From Yes71-27 sp040758635 (GTDB taxonomy: Bacteria > Bacillota > Desulfotomaculia > Desulfotomaculales > Ammonificaceae), in NCBI GenBank assembly GCA_040758635.1, contig JBFLVI010000006.1, positions 1-64,000 on the forward strand: a stretch of DNA of 64,000 nucleotides, read 5' to 3'. The position numbers were made by a program, and so were the translations under genes. Under the pieces are notes generated by a model that ran no database searches, was not told where the DNA came from, and saw nothing but the letters and a program-made list of their open reading frames with translations. Positions 42,960 to 51,232 of the stretch are shown in pieces. Positions within the stretch are counted from its first letter, which is position 1; each line of letters starts with the position of its first letter.

Positions 42960-44594
42960 ATGGCGGAGGCTGCGCAAGCCAAAAAGAGGTTTAGTCTCAG
43001 GGATATTTCGCGGCCGGGGAAGGAACCGCTTGTTGATCTATCGGTGGAGGACCTGATGGAGGTTCCTTATCTCGGGGAAGAGGATCCTTTCGAGCCGCCA
43101 CCGGAAAGATGGTGGGACCAGTACGACTTGAGCTTCGACGGACATACCGATATGGGGCTGCCCATTCCGAAGACCAAAGAGGAAGAAGTCGAACTGGTGA
43201 ACAAGTTCCTGAGCGGCCTGCGAAAGTTGTTCGATCCGCAGGAAAGCTGGACGTTCGTGCAAACGCTCCGGATGTCAATGGACTACTGCGTTAAGTGCCA
43301 GACGTGTGCCGACGCCTGCCACGCCTATCTTGCCAGCGGCAGGCAGGAGATTTACCGGCCCACGCACCGGTCGGAGATTCTGAGAAGGATTTGGAAAAAG
43401 TACTTCACCCCCGAAGGGAAGCTTCTGGGCCGCTTCGTGGGTGCCGACATCGACTTGAACTGGCAGGTCGTTTACCGGCTCGCGGAATCGTGTCACCGGT
43501 GTACCATCTGCAGGAGGTGCGCCCAGCGGTGCCCGATGGGAATCGACAACGGGGTGATCAACAGGGAGCTGCGCAAGCTTTTCAGCCAGGAGTTCGGCAT
43601 CGCGCCGATCGAAATCCTTGAAAAGGGTTGTGTGCAGCACTTGCGGGTCGGCTCTTCGACCGGTATGAGTCCTTCGGGTTTCATGGAAACCGTGGAGTTT
43701 ATGGAAGAGGATATCGGCGACCGGATCGGGAAGAAGGTTAAGGTTCACGTTGATAAAAAGGGTGCCGACATTTTGCTGATCCATAATGCCGGCGAGTATT
43801 TGTCCTGGACTGAGAACCCCGAGGCTTTCGCCATCCTTTTCGAGGCGGCGGGGATCAGTTGGACCCTTTCGAGTGAGGTTGTCGGCTACGATGCGGTGAA
43901 CTACGGCCTCTGGAACGACGACGTGGAACTGGCGCGGGTGGCGGTAAGGCACTCCCGGATCGCCAAGCAACTCGGCGTGAAGAAGGTGGTGATCGGCGAG
44001 TGCGGTCACGCGACCAAGGCTTACGTAGTGGTGGCGGACCGGGTGCTGGCGGGAGACCTGTCGAGTTCTGAGATCCCGCGGGAGTGTTGCCTGCCGCTGT
44101 TGTGGGAGATTATCCGGAGCGGTGCGATCAAATTTGACCCGAGTAAGAACAATTTCCCGGTGACGCTCCACGACCCGTGTAATATGGTGCGGATGATGGG
44201 CGTCGTACAACCTCAAAGGCACGCCATAAAAGCCATCTGCCCGCAGTTCCGGGAAATGACCCCGAATGGTGTCTATAACTATTGCTGTGGCGGCGGCGGG
44301 GGCCTGGCGATCATGCAGTCTTACAATTTCCCACAGTGGCGCAATAAGGTTGCGGCGAGGATGAAGATGCGGCAGACGCTGGAGGCGTTCAAGAACGAGC
44401 TTGACCCCGAAAAGTATCCTTACAAGTACCTGTGTGCTCCTTGTTCGAATTGCAAGGGAGCCATTCGGGATGCCATAACCCATTACCGGCTTTGGGATAA
44501 GTACAAGATTAATTACGGCGGCCTGGTGGAGCTGATGGTGAATGCGATGGTGGACATAGACCGGCCGTTCCTGGAGTACGATGATTTCCACTAA
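42960..44594 (+). CDS. Third DsrK-like HdrD-family Fe-S protein, without DsrM partner
   Basis: 544 residues, start after AAGGAGGGG. It keeps all ligands: CVKCQTCADAC, CTICRRCAQRCP, LHDPCN, NYCCGGGGG and CSNCKG. Unlike the first two copies it has no DsrM-like gene in front; the space where one would lie is occupied by repeats and its own promoter. It might share a DsrM from pair 1 or 2, or work with the HybA/HybB-type proteins downstream. It reads as a functional gene, with no stop or frameshift. Confidence 0.87.
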   Translation: MAEAAQAKKRFSLRDISRPGKEPLVDLSVEDLMEVPYLGEEDPFEPPPERWWDQYDLSFDGHTDMGLPIPKTKEEEVELVNKFLSGLRKLFDPQESWTFVQTLRMSMDYCVKCQTCADACHAYLASGRQEIYRPTHRSEILRRIWKKYFTPEGKLLGRFVGADIDLNWQVVYRLAESCHRCTICRRCAQRCPMGIDNGVINRELRKLFSQEFGIAPIEILEKGCVQHLRVGSSTGMSPSGFMETVEFMEEDIGDRIGKKVKVHVDKKGADILLIHNAGEYLSWTENPEAFAILFEAAGISWTLSSEVVGYDAVNYGLWNDDVELARVAVRHSRIAKQLGVKKVVIGECGHATKAYVVVADRVLAGDLSSSEIPRECCLPLLWEIIRSGAIKFDPSKNNFPVTLHDPCNMVRMMGVVQPQRHAIKAICPQFREMTPNGVYNYCCGGGGGLAIMQSYNFPQWRNKVAARMKMRQTLEAFKNELDPEKYPYKYLCAPCSNCKGAIRDAITHYRLWDKYKINYGGLVELMVNAMVDIDRPFLEYDDFH

Positions 44595-44640
44595 TTGACT
44601 TGAACTCAAGTAGCCGGCGGAATTCTAACCGTAAGATACA

Positions 44641-44715
44641 GGGCCCACGCCCCCTCAGCCAAAGCGCTGCTCCAGAGGATGAGGGCGCCAGCCGTTTTCG
44701 GTGTGGGCTCTTTTT
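44641..44715 (+). terminator. Possible terminator after DsrK-like gene 3
   Basis: GGGCCCAC (about 44641) can pair with GTGGGCTC (about 44704), followed by TTTTTGC. The loop of about 55 bases is long and could fold on its own (CCTCAGCC / GGATGAGG). Confidence 0.4.
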
Positions 44716-44879
44716 GCTTGCGCCCCAAAGGCCCCGAAACCAGACATACCAGGCCTGTGGTTATTGACACTTCAGCTACAGCGTGATATAGTGAAAACAA
44801 TAGCTTATCCGCCCGTTAAGCCTCCTATCTTGACTTTTTTGGCAAAGGAAACAGAAAAACGCTCCTCAAGGAGAGTGTG

Positions 44880-45078
44880 GCGAAACTCTAATTTGTTGAA
44901 GAGTAGGCTTACTTATCCACAATACGGCAAGTTTTAGTAGGAAGCCCGGAGGCCGCGAAAAACGACCCAGCACTCAACTCAACGTGAAGGAATACGGGAT
45001 ACTCTAACGCCTATTTGCTTAAGCGCAGGTTGTACCACAGAGTTGAGTGCCGGGCAGGCGAAGTTTGTAAAGCGGTCT
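44880..45078. repeat. Repeated flank carrying hairpin copy 3
   Basis: Left flank 44880-44965 and right flank 45053-45078 match 13371-13461 and 13577-13605. Here the interval holds the 89-bp hairpin. The flank ends about 40 bases before the start of the molybdopterin-type gene, so it supplies part of that gene's leader. The remaining 44716-44879 shows nothing I recognise. Confidence 0.8.
44966..45054 (+). repeat. CCCAGCACTCA hairpin element, copy 3
   Basis: 89 bp, same orientation as copy 1 and about 85-90% alike by eye, including CTAACGCCTATTTGCTTAAGC. Ends are CCCAGCACTCAACTC and GAGTTGAGTGCCGGG, with one unpaired A-C position in the stem. Confidence 0.88.
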
Positions 45079-45117
45079 CCAAGGCAAGACCTGGGTTTCG
45101 GGGAGGGGTGTTCAGGG

Positions 45118-46461
45118 TTGAAGAAAATCTCCCGGAGAGACTTCCTCAAGAGCCTCGGTGGGTTGGCCGCAGTCTCTGACGAACGGAAACCGGTTAGAAG
45201 CCATACGTCCCCGGCGGCAACCAGCCACCTGAGAACCCCGGATGTGCATCACCACCAGGAGATTCCCACCGTTTGTACCGGTTGCGATCGCGGTTGCGGT
45301 GTGTTGATTACGGCTGCGGGCGGAGAGTTTGTTGCTTTTGAGGGCGACCCTGATCACCCTGCAAGCGAAGGTTTCCTGTGTGAGGAAGGAGCCAACCTCC
45401 TCAGCCTGGGCGTGAGGCGCGAGGCGGGTGGACAGGAGTGGACGCCGGAATTGCTTTACCGCCCGGCCGGGACGGGAAGCTGGGAGACGGGGGACTGGAA
45501 CCGGCTGTTACAGGTTGTGGCCGGGCGGATTAAAGAAACCCGGGACGCTTCTTTTGAAGGCGGGTGGACGTCCGGGATCGGCTGTCTTTGGGATGACGCC
45601 CTCTTCACTAACGAAGAAGGGTATTTGCTTTTTAAATTGTTTCGGGCGCTTGGAGTAGTAGCCTTTAAGAACCAGGGCTCCTACCCGGGCGCTTTGTCTT
45701 TTCGGGACTGGCACAAGTTGTTTTCTTTGGGCGAACCGGCGGGAAGCCCGGCAGCCGATAGGAGCTTACCGGCGGCATGGTACGGAAATGTGTCGGCGGA
45801 AAGCAATTCCTGGTTGGGCGCGCTGTCCTCGAGGGAGGAAACGCGCTTACTCTGGTCGAAGGATATTAAAATTAGGGGACTGTTTATCTGGGGAGGTGAT
45901 TTTTTACTAAAAAAGTCTGCGGAAGCGATAACCCCTCTGGAAGATCTGGCGTGGCTTGTTTTAATTAACTGGTTTAAAACGAAGGAGATGCTGGCAGCAG
46001 AACTGGAGCAGGTTGCCGCCCTTTTTCCCCGGGCAGAAGTTTTTTGCCTTCCGGCGGCAGCTCCTTGGGAAAAAACCGGTTCCGTAATCAGCGCCGGCCG
46101 CTGGGTGCAGTGGTGCACCCGGGCGGTGGATCCCCGGGGACAGGTCAGGACACCCCTCTGGATCCTGGACCGGCTTTTTAAAGCCGTGCGCGATGCATAC
46201 GGCGACGGCGGTTTGTTTCCGGAACCTATTCTGGAACTGCGGTGGGATTACGATGGGGATATCGTTCCGGACGTAAAAAAGGTTGCCGCAGAGTTGAACG
46301 GGTACCTCCCCGAAGAACACCGGGGCGGCACGGTGGAATCAAGGACAAGGGATTTTGCCGCCGGGTTGCCGTTAATTGCGGGGTACTGGAGGGAAGGAGC
46401 GGTTCCCTCAATGCGCCGGAGTCTTAACTGCGAAGAATGGAGTTATGTTTTACCGCAGTGA
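45118..46461 (+). CDS. Short, degenerate molybdopterin oxidoreductase (FdnG-like) subunit
   Basis: 447 residues from TTG 45118, nine bases after GGGGAGGGG. Begins MKKISRRDFLKSLGG, a Tat-like twin-arginine motif with an unusually short hydrophobic part. A [4Fe-4S] motif follows at Cys53/56/60/88 (VCTGCDRGCG, GFLCEEGAN). Later parts align by eye with formate dehydrogenase-N alpha (TNEEGYLLFKLFRALG; WVQWCTRAVDPRGQ; FPEPILELRWDYDGD). The site that carries Sec or Cys in FdnG reads KNQGSYPGALS, with neither. The C-terminal pterin-binding domain is missing; FdnG is about 1000 residues. Probably not a formate dehydrogenase, yet the frame is intact and sits in an operon. Confidence 0.75.
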   Translation: MKKISRRDFLKSLGGLAAVSDERKPVRSHTSPAATSHLRTPDVHHHQEIPTVCTGCDRGCGVLITAAGGEFVAFEGDPDHPASEGFLCEEGANLLSLGVRREAGGQEWTPELLYRPAGTGSWETGDWNRLLQVVAGRIKETRDASFEGGWTSGIGCLWDDALFTNEEGYLLFKLFRALGVVAFKNQGSYPGALSFRDWHKLFSLGEPAGSPAADRSLPAAWYGNVSAESNSWLGALSSREETRLLWSKDIKIRGLFIWGGDFLLKKSAEAITPLEDLAWLVLINWFKTKEMLAAELEQVAALFPRAEVFCLPAAAPWEKTGSVISAGRWVQWCTRAVDPRGQVRTPLWILDRLFKAVRDAYGDGGLFPEPILELRWDYDGDIVPDVKKVAAELNGYLPEEHRGGTVESRTRDFAAGLPLIAGYWREGAVPSMRRSLNCEEWSYVLPQ

Positions 46462-46519
46462 TTCAAGCAGCCGTGAATCAAGTGCGCTGTTGATTTGCGT
46501 ACAATTGGAGGTGTAAGGA

Positions 46520-47314
46520 GTGGGTTATGGATTCCTGTTCGACGTGACCAAGTGCATCGGGTGCCGCGCCTGTCAGGCGGCGTGCAAGCAGTATAACGAC
46601 CTTCCGCTGGACAGCGAACTGGACAGGCGGTATCCGAGGGCCGAGTGGGATACCCCGGCGCCCCTTACCGGCTATACCTGGCTGCGGATAAACGCACGCC
46701 TGGTGGAGCGCGATGGTAAGGCAGAGTGGCGGTTTGTCCGGTATTCCTGTTTCCATTGTGAACGCCCCACCTGTGAAGCCGTCTGCTTCGCCCACGCTTT
46801 TTACAAAACCCCGGAAGGCCCGGTTCTTTACAACCGGTCCAAGTGCGTGGGTTGCCGGTACTGCATGATGGGCTGTCCCTTCAGTGTCCCGAAGTACGAG
46901 TGGAACGTGCTTTTCCCGGAGGTGAAAAAGTGCCGGATGTGCTATGAGCGGGTGAAAATAGGCGCACCTCCGGCCTGCGTCGCGGCCTGTCCAACCAAAG
47001 CGGTGATCTTCGGCGACCGCGGCACACTGCTCCACGAAGCACGGATGCGGATCAGCAACAACCCCGGTAAATACGTCCCTTATATTTACGGCGAGAAAGA
47101 GGTCGGCGGCACCTCGCTGCTCTTAATTTCCGACGTGCCGTTCGAGGAGTTGGGAATGAAGACGGTAGCCAGCGGCCAGATCACCGACCGGCCTGTTCCC
47201 GAGTATACCGACCGGGCGCTGAAATGGACGCTTGGGGTCGCTGCCGTATGGGGCGGTGCCCTGGCCACGCTTTACCTTGCCACTAAGAATCGGGAAGAAG
47301 AAAAAGAACATTAA
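46520..47314 (+). CDS. HybA/FdnH-like four-cluster ferredoxin subunit
   Basis: 264 residues from GTG 46520 after GGAGGTGTAAGGAG. Sixteen cysteines in four clusters: CIGCRACQAACKQ, CFHCERPTCEAVC, CVGCRYCMMGCPF and CRMCYERV...CVAACPTKAV. A C-terminal membrane helix (about 234-255, LKWTLGVAAVWGGALATLYLA) anchors it, as in FdnH and HybA. It would link the upstream protein to the membrane quinone-reactive subunit downstream. Confidence 0.9.
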   Translation: MGYGFLFDVTKCIGCRACQAACKQYNDLPLDSELDRRYPRAEWDTPAPLTGYTWLRINARLVERDGKAEWRFVRYSCFHCERPTCEAVCFAHAFYKTPEGPVLYNRSKCVGCRYCMMGCPFSVPKYEWNVLFPEVKKCRMCYERVKIGAPPACVAACPTKAVIFGDRGTLLHEARMRISNNPGKYVPYIYGEKEVGGTSLLLISDVPFEELGMKTVASGQITDRPVPEYTDRALKWTLGVAAVWGGALATLYLATKNREEEKEH

Positions 47315-47355
47315 AGGATCCCGCTTTTCAGATTGAGGAGATAGGAGGCGAAGGG

Positions 47356-48543
47356 ATGGCGAGTCTTGGAACGTACTCTTGGAAAGTTAAGCCTTACGAA
47401 GAGGTTTTTGGTGGTAAATGGTTTTTCCGGATGAGTCCTTACCGGGTTCTGGCCCTGGCGCTCATCGGTCTGATGGCGTTCTCCATGGCTTACCGTTTAA
47501 TCATGGGTTTGGGGCCGGCCACCAACCTGAACGACCACTGGCCCTGGGGTCTGTGGATCGCTTTTGACGACCTGTGCGGCATCGCTCTTGCCGCCGGCGG
47601 TTTCTTTACCGTGTTTGTGGCCCACATTTTAAACCTTAAGCAGTACAAGTATATTGCCCGGGCCTCACTCATAACGGCGTGGTTCGGCTATATTGTGGTG
47701 AGTCTGGGCGTCTTGATGGATTTGGGCCGCTGGTACAACTTCTGGCGTCCGTTTGTTTCCTGGGGCTATCACTCGTGGCTTTTTGTGGTACTCCTTTGCG
47801 TTGTCTTTTATCAGGGTGTTATGACCCTTCAGTTCGGGCACATCTTCTTCGAGCGTGTTAACGCGCCGCGCTTGAAGGAGATCTTCGACAAAATCCTCCC
47901 GGTGCTTTTTGTTTCTGGAATCGTAATCGCGTTTCTCCACCAGACGGCGTTGGGTTCGCTCTACATCGCGATGATTGACCGGCAAAATCCGCTCTGGTGG
48001 TCACAGTGGATCGGCTTGTTCTTCTTCCTTTCCGCGGTGTACGTGGGTCCGGCGATGTGTGTGTTCGAAGGTTCGCTGGCCTCGGTGGCGTACAAGCTGG
48101 ACTTTCGCCACGAGGTGCCGCTGCTGGCCCCCCTGGCCAAGGTCAGCATGTGGGTTTTGATCATTTACCTGGTTCTAAGAGTTGTAGACCTGATTTACCG
48201 CGGGCATTTTCTCGATATGTTCAACGGCACGGTGCCCTCGAACCTCTTCCTGGCGGAGATAGTGCTCGGTGTTATCCTGCCGATTATTCTCTTCGCGATG
48301 CCCGCCGTCAGGCAGACTACAAGAGGGTTAATCGTTGCTTCGGTCTTTACGATCGGCGGTGTGATTCTCAACCGGATGAACGTGGTCTTCACCAGTATGT
48401 ATGAAGCAATGGGCGGGAGTTACTTCCCCCACTGGATCGAGTTTTCGATCAGTATCGGTTTGGTCTCCTTACTGATCCTTGCGTACTGCTTCTTTGTGGA
48501 GAACTTCAAGATTATGCCCGAAGAGCACGAACACCACCACTAA
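47356..48543 (+). CDS. HybB/NrfD-family integral membrane subunit
   Basis: 395 residues with about ten membrane helices and no heme motif, as in the NrfD/PsrC/HybB family of menaquinone-interacting subunits. NLNDHWPWGLWIAFDDLCGIALAAGGF is the HybB hallmark. It ends EEHEHHH. Start after GATAGGAGG. With the two preceding genes it makes a three-subunit membrane complex; direction of electron flow is unknown because the first subunit appears to lack a catalytic site. Confidence 0.92.
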   Translation: MASLGTYSWKVKPYEEVFGGKWFFRMSPYRVLALALIGLMAFSMAYRLIMGLGPATNLNDHWPWGLWIAFDDLCGIALAAGGFFTVFVAHILNLKQYKYIARASLITAWFGYIVVSLGVLMDLGRWYNFWRPFVSWGYHSWLFVVLLCVVFYQGVMTLQFGHIFFERVNAPRLKEIFDKILPVLFVSGIVIAFLHQTALGSLYIAMIDRQNPLWWSQWIGLFFFLSAVYVGPAMCVFEGSLASVAYKLDFRHEVPLLAPLAKVSMWVLIIYLVLRVVDLIYRGHFLDMFNGTVPSNLFLAEIVLGVILPIILFAMPAVRQTTRGLIVASVFTIGGVILNRMNVVFTSMYEAMGGSYFPHWIEFSISIGLVSLLILAYCFFVENFKIMPEEHEHHH

Positions 48544-48697
48544 GGGAAAACCTAAAGCCTGATAGGACGTTTTAAGTCAATTCCATGCCAATTTCGGGGG
48601 CGGAAGTCAGACGTCCCCTTTTTATTTTCCCGGAATGGTTGGTTTTGGTTTGCTGGTGGTATATCCCAGAAACTTTCATATTTTCCATCAGGCGTAG

Positions 48698-48722
48698 AGG
48701 AATTTTCTCCTTTTTGCCGAAT
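48698..48722 (+). promoter_or_regulatory. Sigma-H-like promoter of spoVS
   Basis: AGGAATT (48698-48704) and GCCGAAT (48716-48722) separated by 11 bases, matching the sigma-H pattern AGGAwww-N11/12-RnnGAAT. B. subtilis spoVS is a known sigma-H gene. The site is about 120 bases before the start codon. Confidence 0.6.
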
Positions 48723-48841
48723 ATAGTTTTGGAAAAAGCCGGGGAGGGGTAGAGAGTTTTAGGACCAGGTCAGAGCAGTCGGTTTTTGCGGGAGTAATCT
48801 TTGTCTACCAGGCTTGGGTCAATTAGAAGGAGGTCTAATGA

Positions 48842-49102
48842 ATGGAGGTCCTAAAGGTTTCAGCAAAGTCTAACCCAAATTCTGTGGCCGGAGCCCTGGC
48901 CGGTGTTTTGCGGGAGCGTGGTTCGGCGGAAATCCAGGCGATTGGCGCCGGGGCCATTAACCAGGCAGTAAAAGCGATAGCGATTGCACGGGGGTTCGTA
49001 GCGCCGAGCGGGATGGATTTGATCTGTATCCCGGCTTTTACGGATGTGGTCATTGACGGTGAAGAAAGAACAGCGATCAGAATTATTGTTGAGCCGCGTT
49101 AG
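48842..49102 (+). CDS. spoVS: Stage V sporulation protein SpoVS
   Basis: 86 residues, near full-length identity in character to the Alba-related SpoVS family: MEVLKVSAKSNPNSVAGALAGVLRE, then EIQAIGAGAINQAVKAIAIARGF. SpoVS affects progression of sporulation and septation in Bacillus. Start after AGAAGGAGG. It supports an endospore-forming lineage. Confidence 0.96.
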   Translation: MEVLKVSAKSNPNSVAGALAGVLRERGSAEIQAIGAGAINQAVKAIAIARGFVAPSGMDLICIPAFTDVVIDGEERTAIRIIVEPR

Positions 49103-49152
49103 GCGGGCTCGCAGAGCCTCCTACCGGGATGCCGGAAAGGGGGTTTTATTTT

Positions 49153-50121
49153 TTGGCGGTTAATTTCGCACTCTCCCACCGGGCGGCGGTTGTCGTTGAT
49201 GCGCATTGCGACACGCTGTCGCTGCTGGTGAAAGAGAATTTTCCGTTTGCTGAAGGCGGCGGCGGGCAGGTGGATTTGCCCCGGCTGCGTGCGGGCGGGG
49301 TTGACGTCCAGTTCTTTGCGGTTTTCGTTGCGCCGGACGGGCGGGGAGCCTACCTGCGGCGGGCCCTGGAACAGATCGACGCCTTCAGCTCCGTTGCGGC
49401 CGCCTGCAGCGGTGATCTGAGACCGGTGCGGGATTGGGCCGGGCTCCAGGCGGCGGTCGGCACGGGGAAAATTGCCGGCGTCCTTGCGGTTGAGGGGGGA
49501 CACGTGCTTGAAGGCAGCCTGGGAGTGCTGCGGGTGCTCTACGAGCTCGGGGTGCGCTGTCTGACTCTGACCTGGAACGGCCGGAACGAGCTTGCCGACG
49601 GGGTTGGAGAGTGCGAAACCGGGGGAGGGCTGACCGCTTTCGGCCGGGAAGTGGTGAAGGAACTGGAACGGCTCGGTGTGCTGGTTGATGTGGCGCACCT
49701 CAGCCCGGCGGGGTTCTGGGATGTGCTGCGCCTGGCGCAGGGTCCGGTTATCGCTTCCCACGCCAACAGCCGGGCGCTGTGCGATCACCCGCGTAACCTC
49801 ACGGACGAACAGGTGCAGGCGCTGGCGGCGACCGGCGGGGTGGTGGGCGTCAGCTTTGTGCCGGCTTTTGTGGATCCGGTGAACCCTACGGTGGACCGCG
49901 TGGTGGACCATATCGAACATCTGGCGGCGGTCGGCGGCGTCGGCGCCGTGGGCATCGGTTCCGATTTCGACGGGACCGCCGAGACGGTTTCAGGCCTGGA
50001 GGATGTGGCCCACCTGCCGGCGTTGACCGAACGCCTGTACCAGCGGGGCTGGGGAGAGGCGGATATCCGGAAGGTGCTCGGGGGAAATTTCTTACGGGTG
50101 CTGAAAAGTGTGTGGCGGTAA
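49153..50121 (+). CDS. Membrane dipeptidase (peptidase M19 family)
   Basis: Zinc dipeptidase of the renal dipeptidase family, about 322 residues from TTG 49153, nine bases after GGAAAGGGGG; ATG 49129 is the alternative. Metal ligands are in VDAHCDTLS (HxD), AVEGGHVLEG (Glu), DVAHLSPAGF (His) and SHANSRALCDHPRN (His), with GIGSDFDG near the end. No signal peptide is evident, so it is probably cytoplasmic. Such genes often sit by sporulation or amino-acid recycling genes. Confidence 0.9.
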   Translation: MAVNFALSHRAAVVVDAHCDTLSLLVKENFPFAEGGGGQVDLPRLRAGGVDVQFFAVFVAPDGRGAYLRRALEQIDAFSSVAAACSGDLRPVRDWAGLQAAVGTGKIAGVLAVEGGHVLEGSLGVLRVLYELGVRCLTLTWNGRNELADGVGECETGGGLTAFGREVVKELERLGVLVDVAHLSPAGFWDVLRLAQGPVIASHANSRALCDHPRNLTDEQVQALAATGGVVGVSFVPAFVDPVNPTVDRVVDHIEHLAAVGGVGAVGIGSDFDGTAETVSGLEDVAHLPALTERLYQRGWGEADIRKVLGGNFLRVLKSVWR

Positions 50122-50151
50122 ACTGGATCGGGAGGCTTTATCAGGCAGAAA

Positions 50152-50964
50152 ATGGCGTGTGATTTGCATATTCATACCACAGCCTCGGACGGGACGGACA
50201 CGCCGGAAGAGGTGGTAGCACAGGCGGCTGCTCTTGGCTTGGAAGCAATTGCCATCACCGACCACGACACGGTGGCCGGGGTTGGAAAGGCGGTGCAGGC
50301 GGCAGCCGGGAGGCTTGTAGTCGTCCCCGGTGTGGAACTTAGCACCGAGGAGGACGGCTGTGAGGTTCACGTGCTCGGATATTATGTCAACTGCGGCCAC
50401 CCTGCATTGCTGAAAGCCCTGAGCGACCTGGTGGAAAAGCGTGTAGAAAGGGTGTCCCAGATTGTCGCGCGGCTGCAGGGGCTGGGGATTGGAGTCAGTT
50501 TGGAGAGGGTTAAGGAAATCGCCGGCAGGGGCGTTCCGGGCCGGCCGCACGTGGCGCGGGCCTTAATCGAGTTGGGGGTTGTTGCTTCGATTGACGAGGC
50601 CTTCGGCCGCCTGATCGGGCAGGGTTGCCCCGCTTACGTACCGCGGGCGCGGCTGGGGGCTATGGAGGCGGTGCGGTTGATCAGAGAAGCGGGTGGGGTG
50701 GCGGTGCTCGCCCACCCCGGGGTGAGCCGAAGCGAGGCAGTGCTGGAACAACTGCTATTTGCCGGGCTGCAGGGAATAGAGGTGGAATATCCGGAGCATA
50801 ATACTGCCCAGCGGGCTTACTTTCGAAAACTGGCCGCACGTTACGGGTTGATCGTTACCGGGGGTTCGGATTACCACGGGCCGGATCACCGGTTTCTGTT
50901 GGGAACGGCGGTGGTGCCCTTCGATACGGTTCGTGAACTACAGGCGGCGGCGAAGCGTTGCTGA
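50152..50964 (+). CDS. PHP-domain phosphoesterase
   Basis: 270 residues. Metal-binding motifs of the PHP family are complete: CDLHIHTTASDGTDTPEE, AITDHDTVAG, PGVELS, VLAHPGVS and GSDYHGPDH. The closest characterised relatives are RNase AM / 3',5'-nucleoside bisphosphate phosphatase (YciV type), but the substrate cannot be fixed from sequence. It follows the dipeptidase after 30 bases and ends before a repeat region. Confidence 0.88.
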   Translation: MACDLHIHTTASDGTDTPEEVVAQAAALGLEAIAITDHDTVAGVGKAVQAAAGRLVVVPGVELSTEEDGCEVHVLGYYVNCGHPALLKALSDLVEKRVERVSQIVARLQGLGIGVSLERVKEIAGRGVPGRPHVARALIELGVVASIDEAFGRLIGQGCPAYVPRARLGAMEAVRLIREAGGVAVLAHPGVSRSEAVLEQLLFAGLQGIEVEYPEHNTAQRAYFRKLAARYGLIVTGGSDYHGPDHRFLLGTAVVPFDTVRELQAAAKRC

Positions 50965-51028
50965 TTCGTTACTATTCAGGCTTTCCGCCAGGCGCGGCGA
51001 TAAACGGCGCATTGCTTCGTCATGCTTG

Positions 51029-51127
51029 CCCAGCACTCAGTCAGGCTTTTGCAAAAATGCTAATTGGGTTAAAACGTATCTTTATGTTACACGTAACTAA
51101 ACTTTAAGTGTCAATCTGAGTGCTGGG
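51029..51127. repeat. CCCAGCACTCA hairpin element, copy 4
   Basis: 99 bp with a perfect 12-bp stem CCCAGCACTCAG and complement. The interior (AT-rich, about 75 bases) is unrelated by eye to copies 1-3, so only the ends are shared. Confidence 0.82.
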
Positions 51128-51160
51128 CTACGCCTTCCTCGCACTGCTTGTTTCTCGCCG

Positions 51161-51232
51161 CCCCGCACTCAACTCAGCCGGTAAAAGCAACGCAGCTTCC
51201 GGTAGCCTTTGCACACGGAGTTGAGTGCGGGG
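51161..51232. repeat. CCCAGCACTCA hairpin element, copy 5
   Basis: 72 bp with a perfect 15-bp stem CCCCGCACTCAACTC and complement. The fourth pair is C-G where copy 1 has A-T and copy 2 has G-C. The interior holds a second inverted repeat (CCGGTAAAAGC / GCTTCCGGT, imperfect). Confidence 0.82.

Noticed and set aside
43275..44609. A 444-codon open frame opposite the third DsrK-like gene
   Set aside because: Antisense shadow: similar His/Arg/Pro-rich frames lie opposite the other DsrK-like genes, while the plus frame has all Fe-S ligands.
44701..44937. A 78-codon plus frame between the third DsrK-like gene and the repeat
   Set aside because: It overlaps a probable terminator and repeated flank sequence and has no motif.
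45118..46461. Selenocysteine (TGA) in the molybdopterin-type protein
   Set aside because: The frame has no internal TGA; the position aligned with Sec in FdnG reads GSYPGAL.
42526..51232. Dispersed hairpins as a CRISPR array or tandem repeat
   Set aside because: Copies are far apart, differ in orientation and interior, and no cas gene or regular spacing exists.
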